The translations under genes were made by a program, and so were the position numbers. From assembly GCA_008000375.1 (NCBI GenBank), contig SMOI01000074.1, positions 52,505 through 116,504 on the forward strand: DNA of 64,000 bases. Direction: 5' to 3'. The notes under the pieces were generated by a model. It was not told the DNA's origin. It searched no databases and saw nothing but the letters and a program-made list of their open reading frames with translations. This document shows, one piece after another, positions 31,956 to 44,027 of this stretch (within the stretch, counting starts at the first letter, position 1; every line of letters begins with the position of its first letter). The stretch comes from Poteriospumella lacustris. Its lineage: Eukaryota; Sar; Chrysophyceae; Chromulinales; Dinobryaceae.

Positions 31956-34900
31956 ATGAACAACAACGACGATCTCTTCCGCGAGGTGTTCAGAACCTTA
32001 CATGAACAGCTCAATCCGAAGGCGTCGCGCAAGGAGAAGGCCGCCTCACTCGATGCCTTCGCCGTGCTGCCTCCGGCCCACGCCTCCACCTGCGAGGTGC
32101 AGAAGCGGTTGCTGGAGATGAAGCACAAAGAGGAGCAGGCGCTGCTGGAGCGGCTGGGCGATCGCTTCCGCGCGCACTCGGCGGAGGTGGAGACGCTGCT
32201 GTCGGCGTCGCGGCTGTCGTCGAAGGTGCGTCTCCAGCAGCAGAAGCGCGTCGCCAACAAGCGGCTGCAGGAACTCGTGTTCGAGGTGATCGGCGAGTAC
32301 AAGAAGGCGCTGCTGCGTGCGCAGCGCCGCGAGACGTATCTGAGCAACTACGGTCGCGTGGAGCTGGCGCTGGCCACGTGGCAGTTCCGCTGGCAGCGCT
32401 TCCTGTGCGTCCTCGACGCGGAGGTCGCCCGCCGTTTGGGCCTCAAAAGCAGCTCTCCCACGCGCGGCCGGAGCAGCAGCGCCCCCTTCCGCGTTGCGCC
32501 TGGCAGTGCATCGCTGCTCTTGACGCCGCAGAAGCACGCGACCGAGCTGCAGAGCCTCAGCCGCCAGCTCAGCCAGCGGCTCGGGCTGGTCACCGACCAG
32601 GCGCTGCTCCTCGTGTCCGCCGTGCGCATCAAGCGGCCAGCTGGGGTGCGAAGCGCTCAGACGCCGGCGCTGCTTCGGCTATGCACCTCGCAGGAGGAGC
32701 TGCTGCAGGGCTGCGACGCGCTCGTCGCGTGGCTCGCCGGCGGCGCTGCGTTGGTCGACGCGCCGCCATCGCCGGTGCCGTCGCGGCCACCGACGAACGC
32801 GCCACCCCCTGCACATGCGCTGCTCTCGAACGAGTCGCTCGCGTGGCTGCAGCCCACCGCCGCCGCACCAGCGCTCTGCGACGCGGCGCTGGCGCTGCAG
32901 TCGCCGGCCGATGACGACGGCGCGCGCCAGCTGCGCTTCTTCCGCAGCGTCGTCGCGCAGCACAGCTCGTCGCTGTTCAACTCGCGCGTGTACTTCTGCC
33001 TCGAGGAGCGCCAGCTGCTGCAACAGCTGCAGCAGCTACCCCGCGGCCACGGCGACGTCTACGCGGACGCCTCCGTCACCGACGCGGCTGTCGCGCTGCA
33101 CGCCGCGCTGCAGGTACGTCGCCCCGCCGTTGTCGCCGCCCCGCCCCATCTGACCGTTTCGTTGTGTTGCGCTTAGGACTGCTACGTGACGAGCCGGCCG
33201 CCGCAAGACGCCGCCGAGGACGCGCTGCTGCGGCTGCGGCAGCTGCTCGCGACGCAGGCGCTGCGCCTCGCCGACCACCTGCGTCGGCACCGCGACGGCC
33301 GCTGCGGCGCCGCGCGTGAGGCGCAGGAGCTGCTGGACCACTGGCCCGATGTCGTTGCCGCGACGCTACCGGCGCCGGGCGGTGGCAGCGCCACGCTGCA
33401 CTTCGCTCCCGCGACGACGCTGACGCTGCTGGAGCCGCTGACGCTGTGCTGCGTGGCGCTCTGGCCGCAGGCCGCCGCGCCGGCGCTGCTGCGGGCCACC
33501 GACGGAGCTGAGGCCGACGCCGCACCCGCGCTGACGCTGCTGCCGCTCTCCGCTCCGCTCGTCGAGCGTCTGCGCGCGAGCACGTTGCGGCAGGGCGGCG
33601 CTGCGGCCGAGCGCTGGGCCGCGCTGCAGCTGCTGCCCGACCACTGTCGCCTGCGCTCTCTCACTGCGCCCACCGTCGCGCCCGCCACGCGGCGCCTGAC
33701 GCACTGGTACGCGCTGCTGAGCGACGAGCACTGCCCCTTCGCGGTGCAAAGCGACGACGCGGCCGCCCCCGGCGACGCGGCGAAGCGGCCAGGCGCCGCC
33801 TGCGCCTACCTGGCGCAGCTGCTGCGTGTGGAGCCGGGCGACTGCGACGCGGCGACTGCAGTGCTACGGCTGCAGCCTGACGCGGTGTTGCGGCCCCTCG
33901 ACGACGCCAAAGGTCGCGGACGCCGCAGTCGCGCGGCGTCGGAGCCGGCAGCGGACGGTGACGCGGACGGCGATCGCTTCGCCGGCGACGCGGCGCTGTT
34001 TCGCGACTGCGTCGTCGAAGAACAGCGCCGCTTGTGTCGCGGGCCGCTGCTCGTGCGGCCGCGCGGCGATACGGCGCCGCCACCGAGCGCCACCAATCCG
34101 CTGGTGGCGGCCGCCGCGAGCGACGCGACCGGCGACGGAGTCGCGACGGGGCGGCAGTGGGACGCGGCGCTTCTCTCGCCGCTGTGTCTGTGGCGCGCCT
34201 GTCTATCGCCCGCCTGTGCCCCGTCCGCCGCCACCTCGGCGGCCCTGTCGCAGACGCAGGCGCAGCTGTGTCGCTACCACCACGAGCTGCGCGCGTCGCT
34301 CGATGCGCAGCTGTCGCGCGAAAGCGCCGGCGGCGCCAGCGAATCGGCGAAGTTTTTGCCGAAGAAGCCGCCGGCGCTGCAGCCGCCGCCCGCCGCGGCG
34401 CAGGATGCGCAGCAGTGGCAGAGCAAGCGCGACCTGCAGCTGCTGCGTGCGGCGTCGTCGCTGCTGCAGGAGCTGTGGGACGGCCGCCTGAAGAGCACCG
34501 TGCGCCTCTTCGCGAAGAAGGTCGCCGGCGACATGCGCCTGCGCAGCGTCTGCGAGACCGCGCTGCAGCAGTTGCTGCGCGCCACCGCCTCGCGGGCCGT
34601 GCCGCTGCCGCTGCGCAGTTTGCCGCCGCCGCCGCCCTGGGCGCTGTGGCGTGACGCCGCGCAGCGCACTGCGACGCTCGAGTCGCAGCAGGCGGCGCTG
34701 CAGGTGCTGCAGCTCATTGCGCGCGCTGAACGCGACGTGTCAGCCGAGCTGGCGGCCTTCGGCGGCGCGGATGGCCTACGCGTCTTTCCCGCCGCAGAGA
34801 TCGCGCAGATGCGCCGCGACGTGCGCGCGTTCAAAGAGCTGCAGGAGCAGGTCCTGCGCGACCCCAGCGCGCAGGCCGCATCGCAAAGCGACCAAGCGCA

Positions 34901-35102
34901 GCTGCTCGCAGTGCTAGGAGAGGAGGCGCGTCTCAGCGAACGTAAGCTGCAGCTTCTGCGGGCGCGGCGATTGAGCGAAGAGGAGGCGCGCGCAGTGCTG
35001 CACCGGCGCGCGCAGCGGCAGCGACAGCTCGAAGAGGCGCAGGCCCGCGATCCTGCGAACTTCAACTTCGCACAGCCGACGTCAACCTCCGCGCGGCGAT
35101 GA
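31956..35102 (+). CDS. unrecognised 1027-aa helical protein
   Basis: Two exons, 31956..33113 and 33177..35102, join in phase 0 (Gln|Asp) to give 1027 aa. The start is the first ATG (MNNNDDLFREVFRTLHEQL). I do not recognise the family. Residues about 30-140 form charged amphipathic helices (KRLLEMKHKEEQALLERLGD, LQQQKRVANKRLQELVFEVI), followed by YLSNYGRVELALATWQFRWQ. The middle is rich in Ala, Leu, Gln and Pro with a repeated LLQ/QLQQL flavour. The last 130 residues are again helical and charged (EEARLSERKLQLLRARRLSE). No signal peptide or membrane span is visible. Extreme GC bias makes the frame long, but the intron signals and sustained helical pattern support a real gene. Confidence 0.7.
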
Positions 35103-35606
35103 GCTACACCGCTGTCCACCGCTACATGCATCAGAATACAGCCGTATGCAGCCGTATGCGCATGCGGCTGAATGAAGCATCGTCGAAGTATTGTACAAAA
35201 CGTATTCTATATCGAGTGCAAAGTATAACTAAAATTTACAATGGAAGTGTACCTCAAGTTTCATCCGACCCATCCGTCTCTTTTTGTGAAGGAATCCCTA
35301 GATAAAGTATCTTCAGCCACTCCACGCCCATGTGGAAGAAAAGATATTCGAAATATCGGTCTGCTGTGAAGCACAGATGACGACACGCCGTCGTGCTCAT
35401 CCGCGGCGCAGCGGCGCCTGTGTTGGGAGCGTCCGTCCGTTCGCCGGTTTTCCGTTTGAACGCCGCCGACGAAACGGCTTCGCCGAGCTCGTCGCTGGGC
35501 CCTGAGACGTAAATGGTAAACAACGCTGCGGGTAAACCGCGACAGATGCCAAAACTTTCATCGCGAGGGCGCCGAGGTCAATCACGACAAGTCTAGAGAG
35601 GCGAAT
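35103..35606. other. intergenic region with a doubtful minus-strand frame
   Basis: These 504 bp lie between two (+) genes. A minus-strand frame (35254-35523) lacks an ATG but reads like protein in places (FTADRYFEYLFFHMGVEWLK). It could be the last exon of a small minus-strand gene whose first exon overlaps the next gene's promoter. I could not find a convincing start. The first 130 bp contain the direct repeat GCAGCCGTATGC. Confidence 0.3.
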
Positions 35607-38600
35607 ATGATGAACTCTCAAGACTTCGGGGCGACCGGCATGTCGGAGAGCTATGGCGGCATGGCCACGGGTTCGTCCTTCGCAGACCTCGAAGGTCACG
35701 GCGGAGATGTGCTGGGGCAGTCTTTCGCTTCCACATTTCGCAACAGAGGAACAGCAATGACAACAGAGGAGCTTCGAAAAGCTCGCGAGTCTCGCGCGGC
35801 GGAAGCCCTCAAAATGAAAGACGAACAGCTGCGGATTCTGACTGAGCAGAACGCGTCACTTATGAAGACGTTGAACAAGGTGAGTCATGCCGCGGATACC
35901 GCAGGCCCAGTCAGACGCTTCCTCACCATCACGGGTGCATGTAGCTCGAGGAGGAGGCGAACACGATTCAGCTCGAGAAGATCGCCATCGAACAGGAGAA
36001 CCGAACGCTGCGGGACACCAATTTCGAGCTGCAGAGCAAGGCGAAGTCAGCGGAGACCGTCGCCAAGCGAGTGCAGATGGAGGTGGCCGACAAAGACAAG
36101 CAGCTCCGAATCATGACCGACCAAACGTCGGAGCTTCTCCGGCTCTTGGAGAGCGAGGAGAGCGTCACCGCACAGCTACAGGGCGAAGTGGCGGAGCTCC
36201 GCGCCGAGCTCGACGAGATCCGCCAGAAGTATTCTGCGCTGCTCACCACCGCTAAAACGCACGAGGAGTTGGCCACGAAGGCCGCCAGAGAAGGCCAGCT
36301 GCGAGCCGAAGAGATTCGTCTGCTGCGGGTGGAGGTGGAGCAGCTGAAGCAGCAGAACACGGAGCTCAAAATGAAGACGCAGATCGAGGTCGAGGCCCTG
36401 CAGGAGCAGCTTCGAGTGCGCAAAGAAAAGCAGTACCAGATCCTCGAGAAGTTACAGGCGCAAGAGGAAGCGCAGCGCCAGGCGCAAGACCAAGTGGCGG
36501 GCATGGAAGAGCAGCTGCGCGCGCTGCACGCCCGCAACCTCGACCTCGAGACGCAGAACAAAGTCGAGAGCCGCAGCAAGAACAACATCGAAGAGGCCAA
36601 CAAGGAGCTGCAGGTCGAGAACACCAACCTCTTCAACCAGAACAAGGAGCTGCAGACGAAGATCGAGCGCTCCGAGCGAGAGCGGCTGCGCATGGAGGCC
36701 GAGGCCCGCGACTCCGGCGAGAAGCTGCGGCAGACAGCAGAAAACGTCTTCCAGCTGTTGGAGCGTCTGAAGCTCGCCGAGCTGGGCAAGACGAAGGCGA
36801 TGGATGCGCTGAAGAAGAAGGAGCAGGACTTGGTGGCGCTGCAGAAGAAGAACGCCCGCCTCATTCAGGAGGCGGCGGAGGAGGGCAAGGCGCGCGTCAA
36901 GGCCGAGATGGACAACAAGGTCCTGCAGGAGCAAGTGCGCGCGCTCAAGAAGAACAACACGTCGCTCGCGCAGAAGGCGAAAGACGAAGCGACGGGCCGC
37001 TCGAAGGCGGTCGAGGAGCGCGACGCCCTCGACGAGAAGCTGAAGACGATGGAGGCGCGGCTGTCCTTCCTGCTGAACAAGGTGCAGTCCGACGAGGAGA
37101 CGCGTCTGGTGCAGGCCGAGGAGCGCAAGAAGCTCGAGCAGCAAGTCCTGAGTGCGGCCGAGCGCCAGCAGGAGCTGCAGCAGCGCGTGTCCGAGCTGGC
37201 GGAGTCGAACCGCGTCGTGACGCAGGCGCTGCGGCTGAAGCAGGACGAGCTGAACGCGCTCGAGAACAAGCACGACCACCTCCTGCGCGAGCTGCAGCAG
37301 CGCGAAGCCGATCTGCAGGCGCTCACGGCCGACACAGGCACCGCCAACAACGCGGCAGCGGCGACGATGGCCGACGGCAGCGCGCCCGACGACATCGACA
37401 ACGTGCGGCTCAACGAGGGCCGCGGCCGCTTCTACGTCGAGGCGAAGTCGGTTGGCGGTGGCTCGCTGCTCCTACTGAAGGCGCGGAAGCCGACGTATCG
37501 CGACTGGCTCGACAAGCACAGCGCGAACGACTTCCTGAAGAAGGCGCAGAAGACGACGCGGTTCCGCGACCTCGTCGTGGAGAAGTTCGCGGCGGTGTAC
37601 GGCCTGCTGATGGTCGAGGAGGAGGAGAAGGAGCAGCTCCTCGCGCAGGTCGCGCAGCGCGACGTACACATCGCGGCGCAGCAGCGCAAGCTCGCGTACC
37701 TGCAGGACACGCTGGCGGTGGAGGAGGACGCGAAGCGCCGCATGTTGTTGCGCTACATTCACGCGGTGAAGGAGCACGCGATGGACCAGACCAGCGGCGG
37801 CGGCGTCGGCGGCGTGCTGCAGCTGCCGGAGTCGAACCTCGGCGACGAGGAGATCCACGCGCTGTCTGCGCTGCTGCGCAACAACAGCAGCATCGAGGAG
37901 GTCAACCTGCGCAACAACCTCGTCACCGACGACGGCGTGCGAGCGCTCGCCGCGGTGCTCTCGTCGAACAAGTCGGCGCTGAAGCTCATCGACCTGCGCG
38001 GCAACCGCGTCTCTCGCGCCGGCGTCAAGCTGCTGGCCGAGGCGCTCGAGCGCTGCGACCGCGTGCGACACGTGTACGTGCACGCGGGCGGCAAGATCGA
38101 GGCGCTGGGCACTTCGTGGGCCGCGTCGCAGGTCTGGGCGCACCCCCGCGACGGCGGCGCGGCGCAGACGGCGGCCTCCAACAGCAACAACAACGTGGAG
38201 ACGATCTGCGTCGTGGACGTGCGCGACAACAACCCCGAGGCAGCCGCAGCCACGGCCGCCCTGTTGGGCGTCGACGAACTCGCAGCCGTCGCCGCGGCGA
38301 CGGGTCCAGCGGCCTCCAGCAGCAGCAGCAACAACAACAATAACAACAGCAGCAGCAACTTCCAGCCGCGCCAGCTCCTCGCCACACAGTCGCTCGGCAA
38401 CGTCAAAGCGCCGCAGCGCGCCGTGTCCCCGGGAAAGGACCAGTCGCGCACGCCGCTCCGCACGAAGGACAAAGAAAAGAAGCGCGCGCTCGCGTCTGCG
38501 AATGCGACGACGTCCAGCAGCGCCACGAGCGGGCCGCAGAGTCTCGTGCGCGAGTACGAGGAGCAGCTGGTGAAGCTGCGGGAAGCCGGCTGGCACGGCC

Positions 38601-39078
38601 GCAGCGAGGGACTCGACATCTCTCGCTCGCTGCAGCCACCGCTCCTTCTGCTCGACGCGTCGCTCGACGTGTCGAAGAGCACCGCCCTGCGCAAGAAGAA
38701 GAACGCCGCCCCGCGCGGTACGACGCTTCCGCCGCTGACGCACAGCAGCAGCGGTGTGACGGGCGGCGAGTCGAGACCCACGACGGCCACTCGGCTCCCT
38801 GAAACGTTCGGCGTGGACGTTGAGCGCTCAGCCGAGGCGCTGTTGCAGGCCGACAACAACGCGGAGGAAGGCGGCATAGAGGAGAGCGAAGACGACGGCG
38901 CCGGCGGTGACGCACGGCAGCTGAAGAAGAAAAAGAAGAAGACGCGACGCGTGTCGGAGACGGAGAAGCGCCTCATGGCCAGGTAAGACGCCCAACGCAC
39001 GGCGTTGCTTCGCCCCATCGCCTCTGACGCGTTGGATTCTGTTGTAGCCCTCTCGCCCAGGCTGTGCTGAAGAACTGA
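35607..39078 (+). CDS. long coiled-coil protein with C-terminal leucine-rich repeats
   Basis: Three exons, 35607..35879, 35945..38982 and 39048..39078, give 1113 aa. Residues about 50-590 are almost continuous charged coiled coil (heptads such as LRAELDEIRQKYSALL and LQVENTNLFNQNKELQTKIE). A conserved-looking block follows (RGRFYVEAKSVGGGSLLLLK, YRDWLDKHSANDFLKKAQ). Then come two or three leucine-rich repeats of the RNase-inhibitor type (IEEVNLRNNLVTDDGVRALA, LKLIDLRGNRVSRAGVKLLA). The C-terminal third is low complexity with a Ser/Asn run (about 38310-38360) and an acidic, Lys-rich end. The last exon is only 31 nt (PLAQAVLKN). Coiled-coil plus LRR proteins of this size are common in flagellar and basal-body proteomes, which is a suggestion only. 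Confidence 0.8.
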
Positions 39079-40089
39079 GCGCCGATTCTGCTGTGTCGTG
39101 GTGCGGGCGGCCGACCTCTGTACATATTGGCTGCCGTGCACCTGGCCAACTGCGACCGCGAAGATGATCCTGATGGGGCCGTGTCTCCCCCGCGATGAGC
39201 GATGGACGCACCGCGAACGCCGCGCTTGTTGCGGCTGTGCGACCGATCGCGATGAATGAACGGCGTCGGAGTGGCGGCGATTCGCCGGTCCGACGGACGC
39301 CGCAGTGTAATCCGATAAGCACTGGGCACCTGCTGTCACACCACGTGTTCTAGTGCTGTTCCCGCTGGTCAGCTTTCCAAGATATCGCCTCAGGTTTCGC
39401 TGAGATGCCGGTCCATGGACATCGCCCCAAGTGTTTGCGATCTCCCAGTCTCCTCAATATCGCGATAGGGATAGCCGGAATGAACGACAGACGAGCTACT
39501 TCGGTGTGGGGGGGGGGGTGGCTTACGCACCCCTTGTTAATTAGTGAGTAATGACTGGACTTTTCTTTGCGCCCAAAATCGTTCACCCGCGTTCCTCAAG
39601 CTTCAATACTATCCCAATCAGGCGTCTCTGATCGCGTTCAGCCGGTCGACCCTCACCCCAGACTAGCCATCGCTTGATTCGGAATCGTCCGCAATTTATA
39701 ACTGAATGAGTGATATTGCTGACCGTAGAGGCGGACATATGGCCTTGGCGTTTATGGACTCCAGTAATGGAGCGGTACCTATACTGGTATGTCCAGCAGG
39801 AGCGTGATGAGTTCAAGCTCGTCCTCGTCATCATGACGCGGCAGTGGTTGGAATGACGAGGGAGCCCAGATGTCCAGACAGTGGGTGCTCTGGGACTCTG
39901 GGAGGGCGGTGATGATGCCGCAGTTTCCTGGCGAGTGCATCACCAGCCAGCTCACTGCGCCTTCGTCAACGAGCCCAGCCATTTCTTCGTCCGACGAAAG
40001 AAAGTTGTCCGAACGCGCCGTCAAGATTGATCCTGTCACGGACAGAAAAGAAATTGACATCGCACACATCGTCTTTTCTTTAATTGAGA
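39079..40089. other. 1-kb intergenic region with one doubtful small frame
   Basis: This gap separates the coiled-coil/LRR gene from the desaturase. It contains a G11 run at about 39508-39518. A minus-strand frame (39779-40132) has internal ATGs and a plausible acidic C-terminus (HDDEDELELITLLLDIPV). It could be a small gene antisense to the desaturase promoter, but nothing confirms it. No RNA gene was recognised. Confidence 0.35.
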
Positions 40090-41645
40090 ATGGGAAAGGG
40101 AGGAGAAGCATCGCAAGCATCGGAGAAGCCACTCCGCAAGATCACCATCGAGGAGTTGACGAAGCATCGTTTTCCTAATGATGGTACGTTTAAATTTGAA
40201 CAGACCCTTCACGGGCTATCAGCTTCTGTTCTGGAGATCATTCTCATTCTTTTTCTTTTGTTGTGTGTTGTATAGCGTGGCTTGCCTATAAGGGCCGTGT
40301 TTACGATGTTTCGAATTGGGAGGACCATCCTGGTACGTCCTTGTGAATCATGTTCTATTTATGTATATTCAAGAGTAACGAATATTGACGCTCAGGTGGA
40401 TCTGTGATCTTCACTCACGCTGGCGACGACTGCACGGACATTTTCGCGGCTTTCCATCCTCTGACCGCGGTGAAGGACATGCAGAAGTACGAAATCGGTG
40501 TCTTGGAGGAGAAGATTGTCGACAACATTGAGAAGACCACGACGCTCATTAAGACGCAGAAACAAAAGGACTTCGAGAAGGCCTACCGCGAACTGCGCAA
40601 CAAGCTCATCACCATGGGCATGTTCAACGCTTCCTACTCGTACTACGCCTTCAAGGTCACGAGCAACCTGGCTATCTTGGCTCTATCTGTGTTCTTGGCG
40701 ACGCAATTCAAATCGTTCTGGATCAATATGATTGGCGCCGTGGTCCTCGGCTTGTTCTGGCAGCAGTGCGGTTGGTTGGCGCACGACTTCTTGCACCACC
40801 AGGTGTTCAAGAACCGCGTCTACGGCGATGTGGCTGGCCTCATCATCGGCAACTTGTTCCAGGGCTTCTCCGTCGGATGGTGGAAGTCAAAGCACAACTC
40901 TCATCACGCAGTGCCCAACTTGCACGCGTCCGTTGAAGGCGCGTGCGACGGCGACCCGGACATCGACACGATGCCTATCTTGGCGTGGACCCTGAAGATG
41001 GCCGAATCGGCGCGCAGCTCCTCATTCGGTCGTTTCATGATCAAGAACCAGGCGTTTTTCTACTTCCCCGTGTTGCTCTTCGCACGTTTGGCATGGGCCC
41101 ATCAGAGCTGGGTCTTCGTGTGGGGTGGCTATGGCCAGCACTCCGTGCAAGGAGCGTCCATCGACCGCAAGAACAACAAGTATGTTACCGCCGAGCGGTA
41201 CCTGCTCGTGGTGCACTACATCTGCTTGCTGTGGATCATGTCGAAGATGTCTCTCTTCAACGCCCTCATGTACTTCTTCGTTGCGCAGACCTCGTGTGGC
41301 CTCATGCTCGCGTTGGTGTTCGGCCTCGGCCACAACGGCATGGCCGTGTACCCCGCCAATGAGCGCCCCGATTTCTGGAAGCTGCAAGTTACCACGACCC
41401 GCAACGTCAAGTCCAACTGGTTCTCCGACTGGTTCTGCGGCGGCCTGCAGTACCAAGTGGACCACCACTTGTTCCCCAGCTTGCCTCGCCACAACTTGGG
41501 CAAAGTGCACAAGTTGGTCGAGTCGTTCTGCAAGGAGCAAGGCGTGTCGTACCACGAGGCGGACATGATCGAAGGCAACATCGAGGTGCTGCAGCACCTG
41601 GCCAAGGTCTCCATCGAGTTCGTTAAGGAGTTCCCCGCCATGTAA
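40090..41645 (+). CDS. cytochrome b5-fused front-end fatty acid desaturase, delta-6-like
   Basis: This ER enzyme inserts a double bond between an existing one and the carboxyl end of a fatty acid, in polyunsaturated fatty acid synthesis. Exons 40090..40183, 40276..40332 and 40396..41645 give 466 aa. The N-terminal cytochrome b5 domain has its haem motif HPGG (WEDHPGGSVIF) split by the second intron. The desaturase has the three histidine boxes HDFLHH (about 178), HNSHH (about 216) and QVDHH (about 403). The Gln replacing the first His of the third box marks front-end desaturases. Blocks such as QQCGWLAHDFLHHQVF, GDPDIDTMPILAW and the C-terminal IEFVKEFPAM closely recall the oomycete (Saprolegnia-type) delta-6 enzyme. 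Delta-6 rather than delta-5 or delta-8 is a likelihood, not proven. Confidence 0.93.
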
Positions 41646-42375
41646 AGAGTTGCTGTTTGCGCACTGCTATAGAAGTGTGGGCGGTGCGTCTGTGTCGTCT
41701 GCGTCGGTTAGATCAGATTTGTTTCCAATTCAATTGTCGCGCGTGTGAATACGTGTGCGTCGTCGTGTGTATCCCGTTCAATATGTTGAACGACTAATTA
41801 TATTCCCCCTTTCTCATTGACTCGACTTTCTTTCGCGTTTCGTTGCCTTCTCAGTCCACCGCAATGTGTGACACTGCCGCAGCTCAGGCTGCTGTTCTGA
41901 TAGGGTATGTGAAAGATGCTGCTGAGGAACGACAGTTCCGCGCAATAGGTACTGTCAAAAATTTATTCAGAGACAAAACGGAGAGCATACTGAGCTTTAT
42001 GGAGCCATACAATGCAGGGAAGCTCTCCTCCACGTGCTGCAACGCTGCAACTACAGCGGAAGTGCCGTTTTTGAACCCGTTTCGAAACGCTCGTCGGTTT
42101 CACTCACAACCGCTGCAGCGAGCAACTGCCGCCGACAGCAACGACAACTTCGCTTGTCGCTTCGCTCTGGAATCGGAATGTATGTAGTCTTTGTCTAACG
42201 GTTGCATAATGCAACGCTGTGTAGTGCATTTGAAGTCGGCGAAGTGCGAGTTGTTCCGTCCCAGGGAATTGAGCGTGATCTCGTCGCTTGGCTGTTTGTG
42301 GGCAGGGAATTATTTGGCCACCATAGCAGAGGCTAACAAGTCATTGTCATCAGCAAGCGATTTTAGCGAGTAATA
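41646..42375. other. intergenic region, no supported gene
   Basis: These 730 bp lie between the desaturase and the CFAP73-like gene. A plus-strand frame from an ATG at 41864 encodes about 107 residues, with no recognisable motif and atypical composition. I see no RNA gene. The first 180 bp are probably the desaturase 3' UTR. Confidence 0.4.
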
Positions 42376-43788
42376 ATGAGGAAAACGACGTCGGCAGGAG
42401 GTGGAGGAGGCGGTGGAGGTGCCTTCTTGACACAGAAAGGCGAAAAGTAGTAAGTCGACCTTGGCGTCGCGGGATTTCGAACGCTTTCTTATTCCTGTGT
42501 GTTGATCAGCAATGAAGTCCGGAATGAAATCAACGAATTAGAACAGCTTCTTGCAGCTGCCGGGCAGGTATGTTCGTCTCGCCGCTTCCTCGCCGGCGCA
42601 TCATCTCACCTCACCACCCACACCGCTCCAGACGTCCCAATCCACGCTGCTGCTGAAGAAAAAGAAAGAAATGCGTGAAGTCGATGAGTCGCTGGAACTG
42701 ATGAAGAAAGACCACAAGCGACGCATGGACATTTGCGAACAGAGGCGAATACGATTCGAAGAGAAACAGGCGAAGATGCGTGAGCAAGTGCTCAAGTTCG
42801 AGAAGTTCATTCAAGAAAACGACGCCAAACGTATTCGCGCCGAGCTCAAAGCAAAACAGGAGAGGAAGTCGTATGAAGAAAAGGTGCGGGAGATCGCGTC
42901 GCTCAACGACGAGATCAAGCGGCTCGAGCTGGACCAGAAGCGCTTGGACAGCGAGTTGAGTACGTCTTCTGCGACTGCCCGATGTCATCCGTCATCTTTA
43001 TTGTAATCGCTACGCACGTCTTTACAGAGAAGAAGAACGACTACCGTCAGTTCTTGGAAGACATCGTTGAGAACGGAGACTACGGCTACGGTAAGTGAAT
43101 GCTGGTCATTGCCTCACGTTAGCTTCGGTCGCTCACGTCGGTGTCGCCTCACAGAGGAGATCAAGGACGTACTGACGCGCTACTTCACGCTCAAAGAGGC
43201 CAACGAAGACCTGCAGCGCACATCAGCTAAGGTATGTTGTATTCGCTATTCGACGTCAATGTCAATGAGCGGCTCTGATGGTGCGGTTGCTCGTAGCTGG
43301 AAGAGAACGTCGATCGCGTGACGCGCGACCTGCAGGACCTGCGGATAAAGAAGCAGAACGACGTGCTGGTCAGCACCAGTATTGTGCAGGGACTGCAAGT
43401 AGAATTAGAAAAGAGAAGGCTACAGGCGAAGCTGCAGGAGGAGGACAACGTCCTCCGCATCGACAAGAAGAAGGGCGTGTCCACGGAGTTCACGCAGATC
43501 ATCCAGGCGATTCGCAACTTGTACACGCGGTGCTACACGACGATGAAGGTCAAGTCGACGCTTGTCAGTGGCGCGAAGGAAAGCAGCAGTCTGTTCGAGA
43601 CCCTCGAGAACAACCTCGACGTCATCCAGTCGCGCATCAAAGACCTCATCGAGATCGTCAGCGAGTACAAGACCGACGGCGCCAACACCCTCGCCAGTGC
43701 CAACTCCTCCAATATCTTGCCCACGCAGTCAGTACTATCTCTTGGCGGCGGTGGATCCATCTCCGTGCCAGAAACCCCCCACGGCTGA
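42376..43788 (+). CDS. CFAP73: CFAP73/CCDC42-family ciliary coiled-coil protein
   Basis: Six exons (42376..42449, 42510..42567, 42632..42959, 43028..43090, 43155..43231, 43297..43788) give 363 aa. The family core is clear: LLLKKKKEMREVDESLELMK, ICEQRRIRFEEKQAKMREQV, LKFEKFIQENDAKRIRAELK, then YRQFLEDIVENG and EEIKDVLTRYFTLKEANEDL. CCDC42, CCDC42B/CFAP73 and algal FAP73 share the FxKFLxENDAKRxRA and YxxFLExVVE signatures. FAP73 works in the MIA complex that regulates inner dynein arms of motile cilia. The N-terminus has a poly-Gly run. Coiled coil covers about residues 45-260. This is good evidence that the organism builds a motile flagellum. Confidence 0.88.
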
Positions 43789-44027
43789 GGCTAGCGCTGT
43801 CTCGAGTCCCTTTGTATATAATTCCTCCACCCTTGCATGCTGTACAAACTTAGTAGTTATAATGGAGAAGTTTACTGTCATATGGGCAGATTCGAATGTA
43901 CAGGAGGACTTCAACTTGCGACTCGCCGACCGCCGCTTCACTCTTCGCGTCCGGCATCGCCAACGAGCACGCGGAGCATTCGGTCTTGCACCGCACATGA
44001 CAACTTCATCGCATCGAATTCGGTGCA

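Noticed and set aside
35254-35523. 89-residue minus-strand frame
   Set aside because: No ATG and no convincing upstream exon. Kept as a note on the intergenic region.
39508-39518. G11 run as a significant quadruplex element
   Set aside because: A single homopolymer in noncoding DNA, also seen at 26291-26302, and length may be a sequencing artefact. No further structure supports a role.
39779-40132. 117-residue minus-strand frame upstream of the desaturase
   Set aside because: Reads somewhat protein-like but its first codon is not ATG, it overlaps desaturase exon 1, and no family was recognised. Left as a possibility in the gap entry only.
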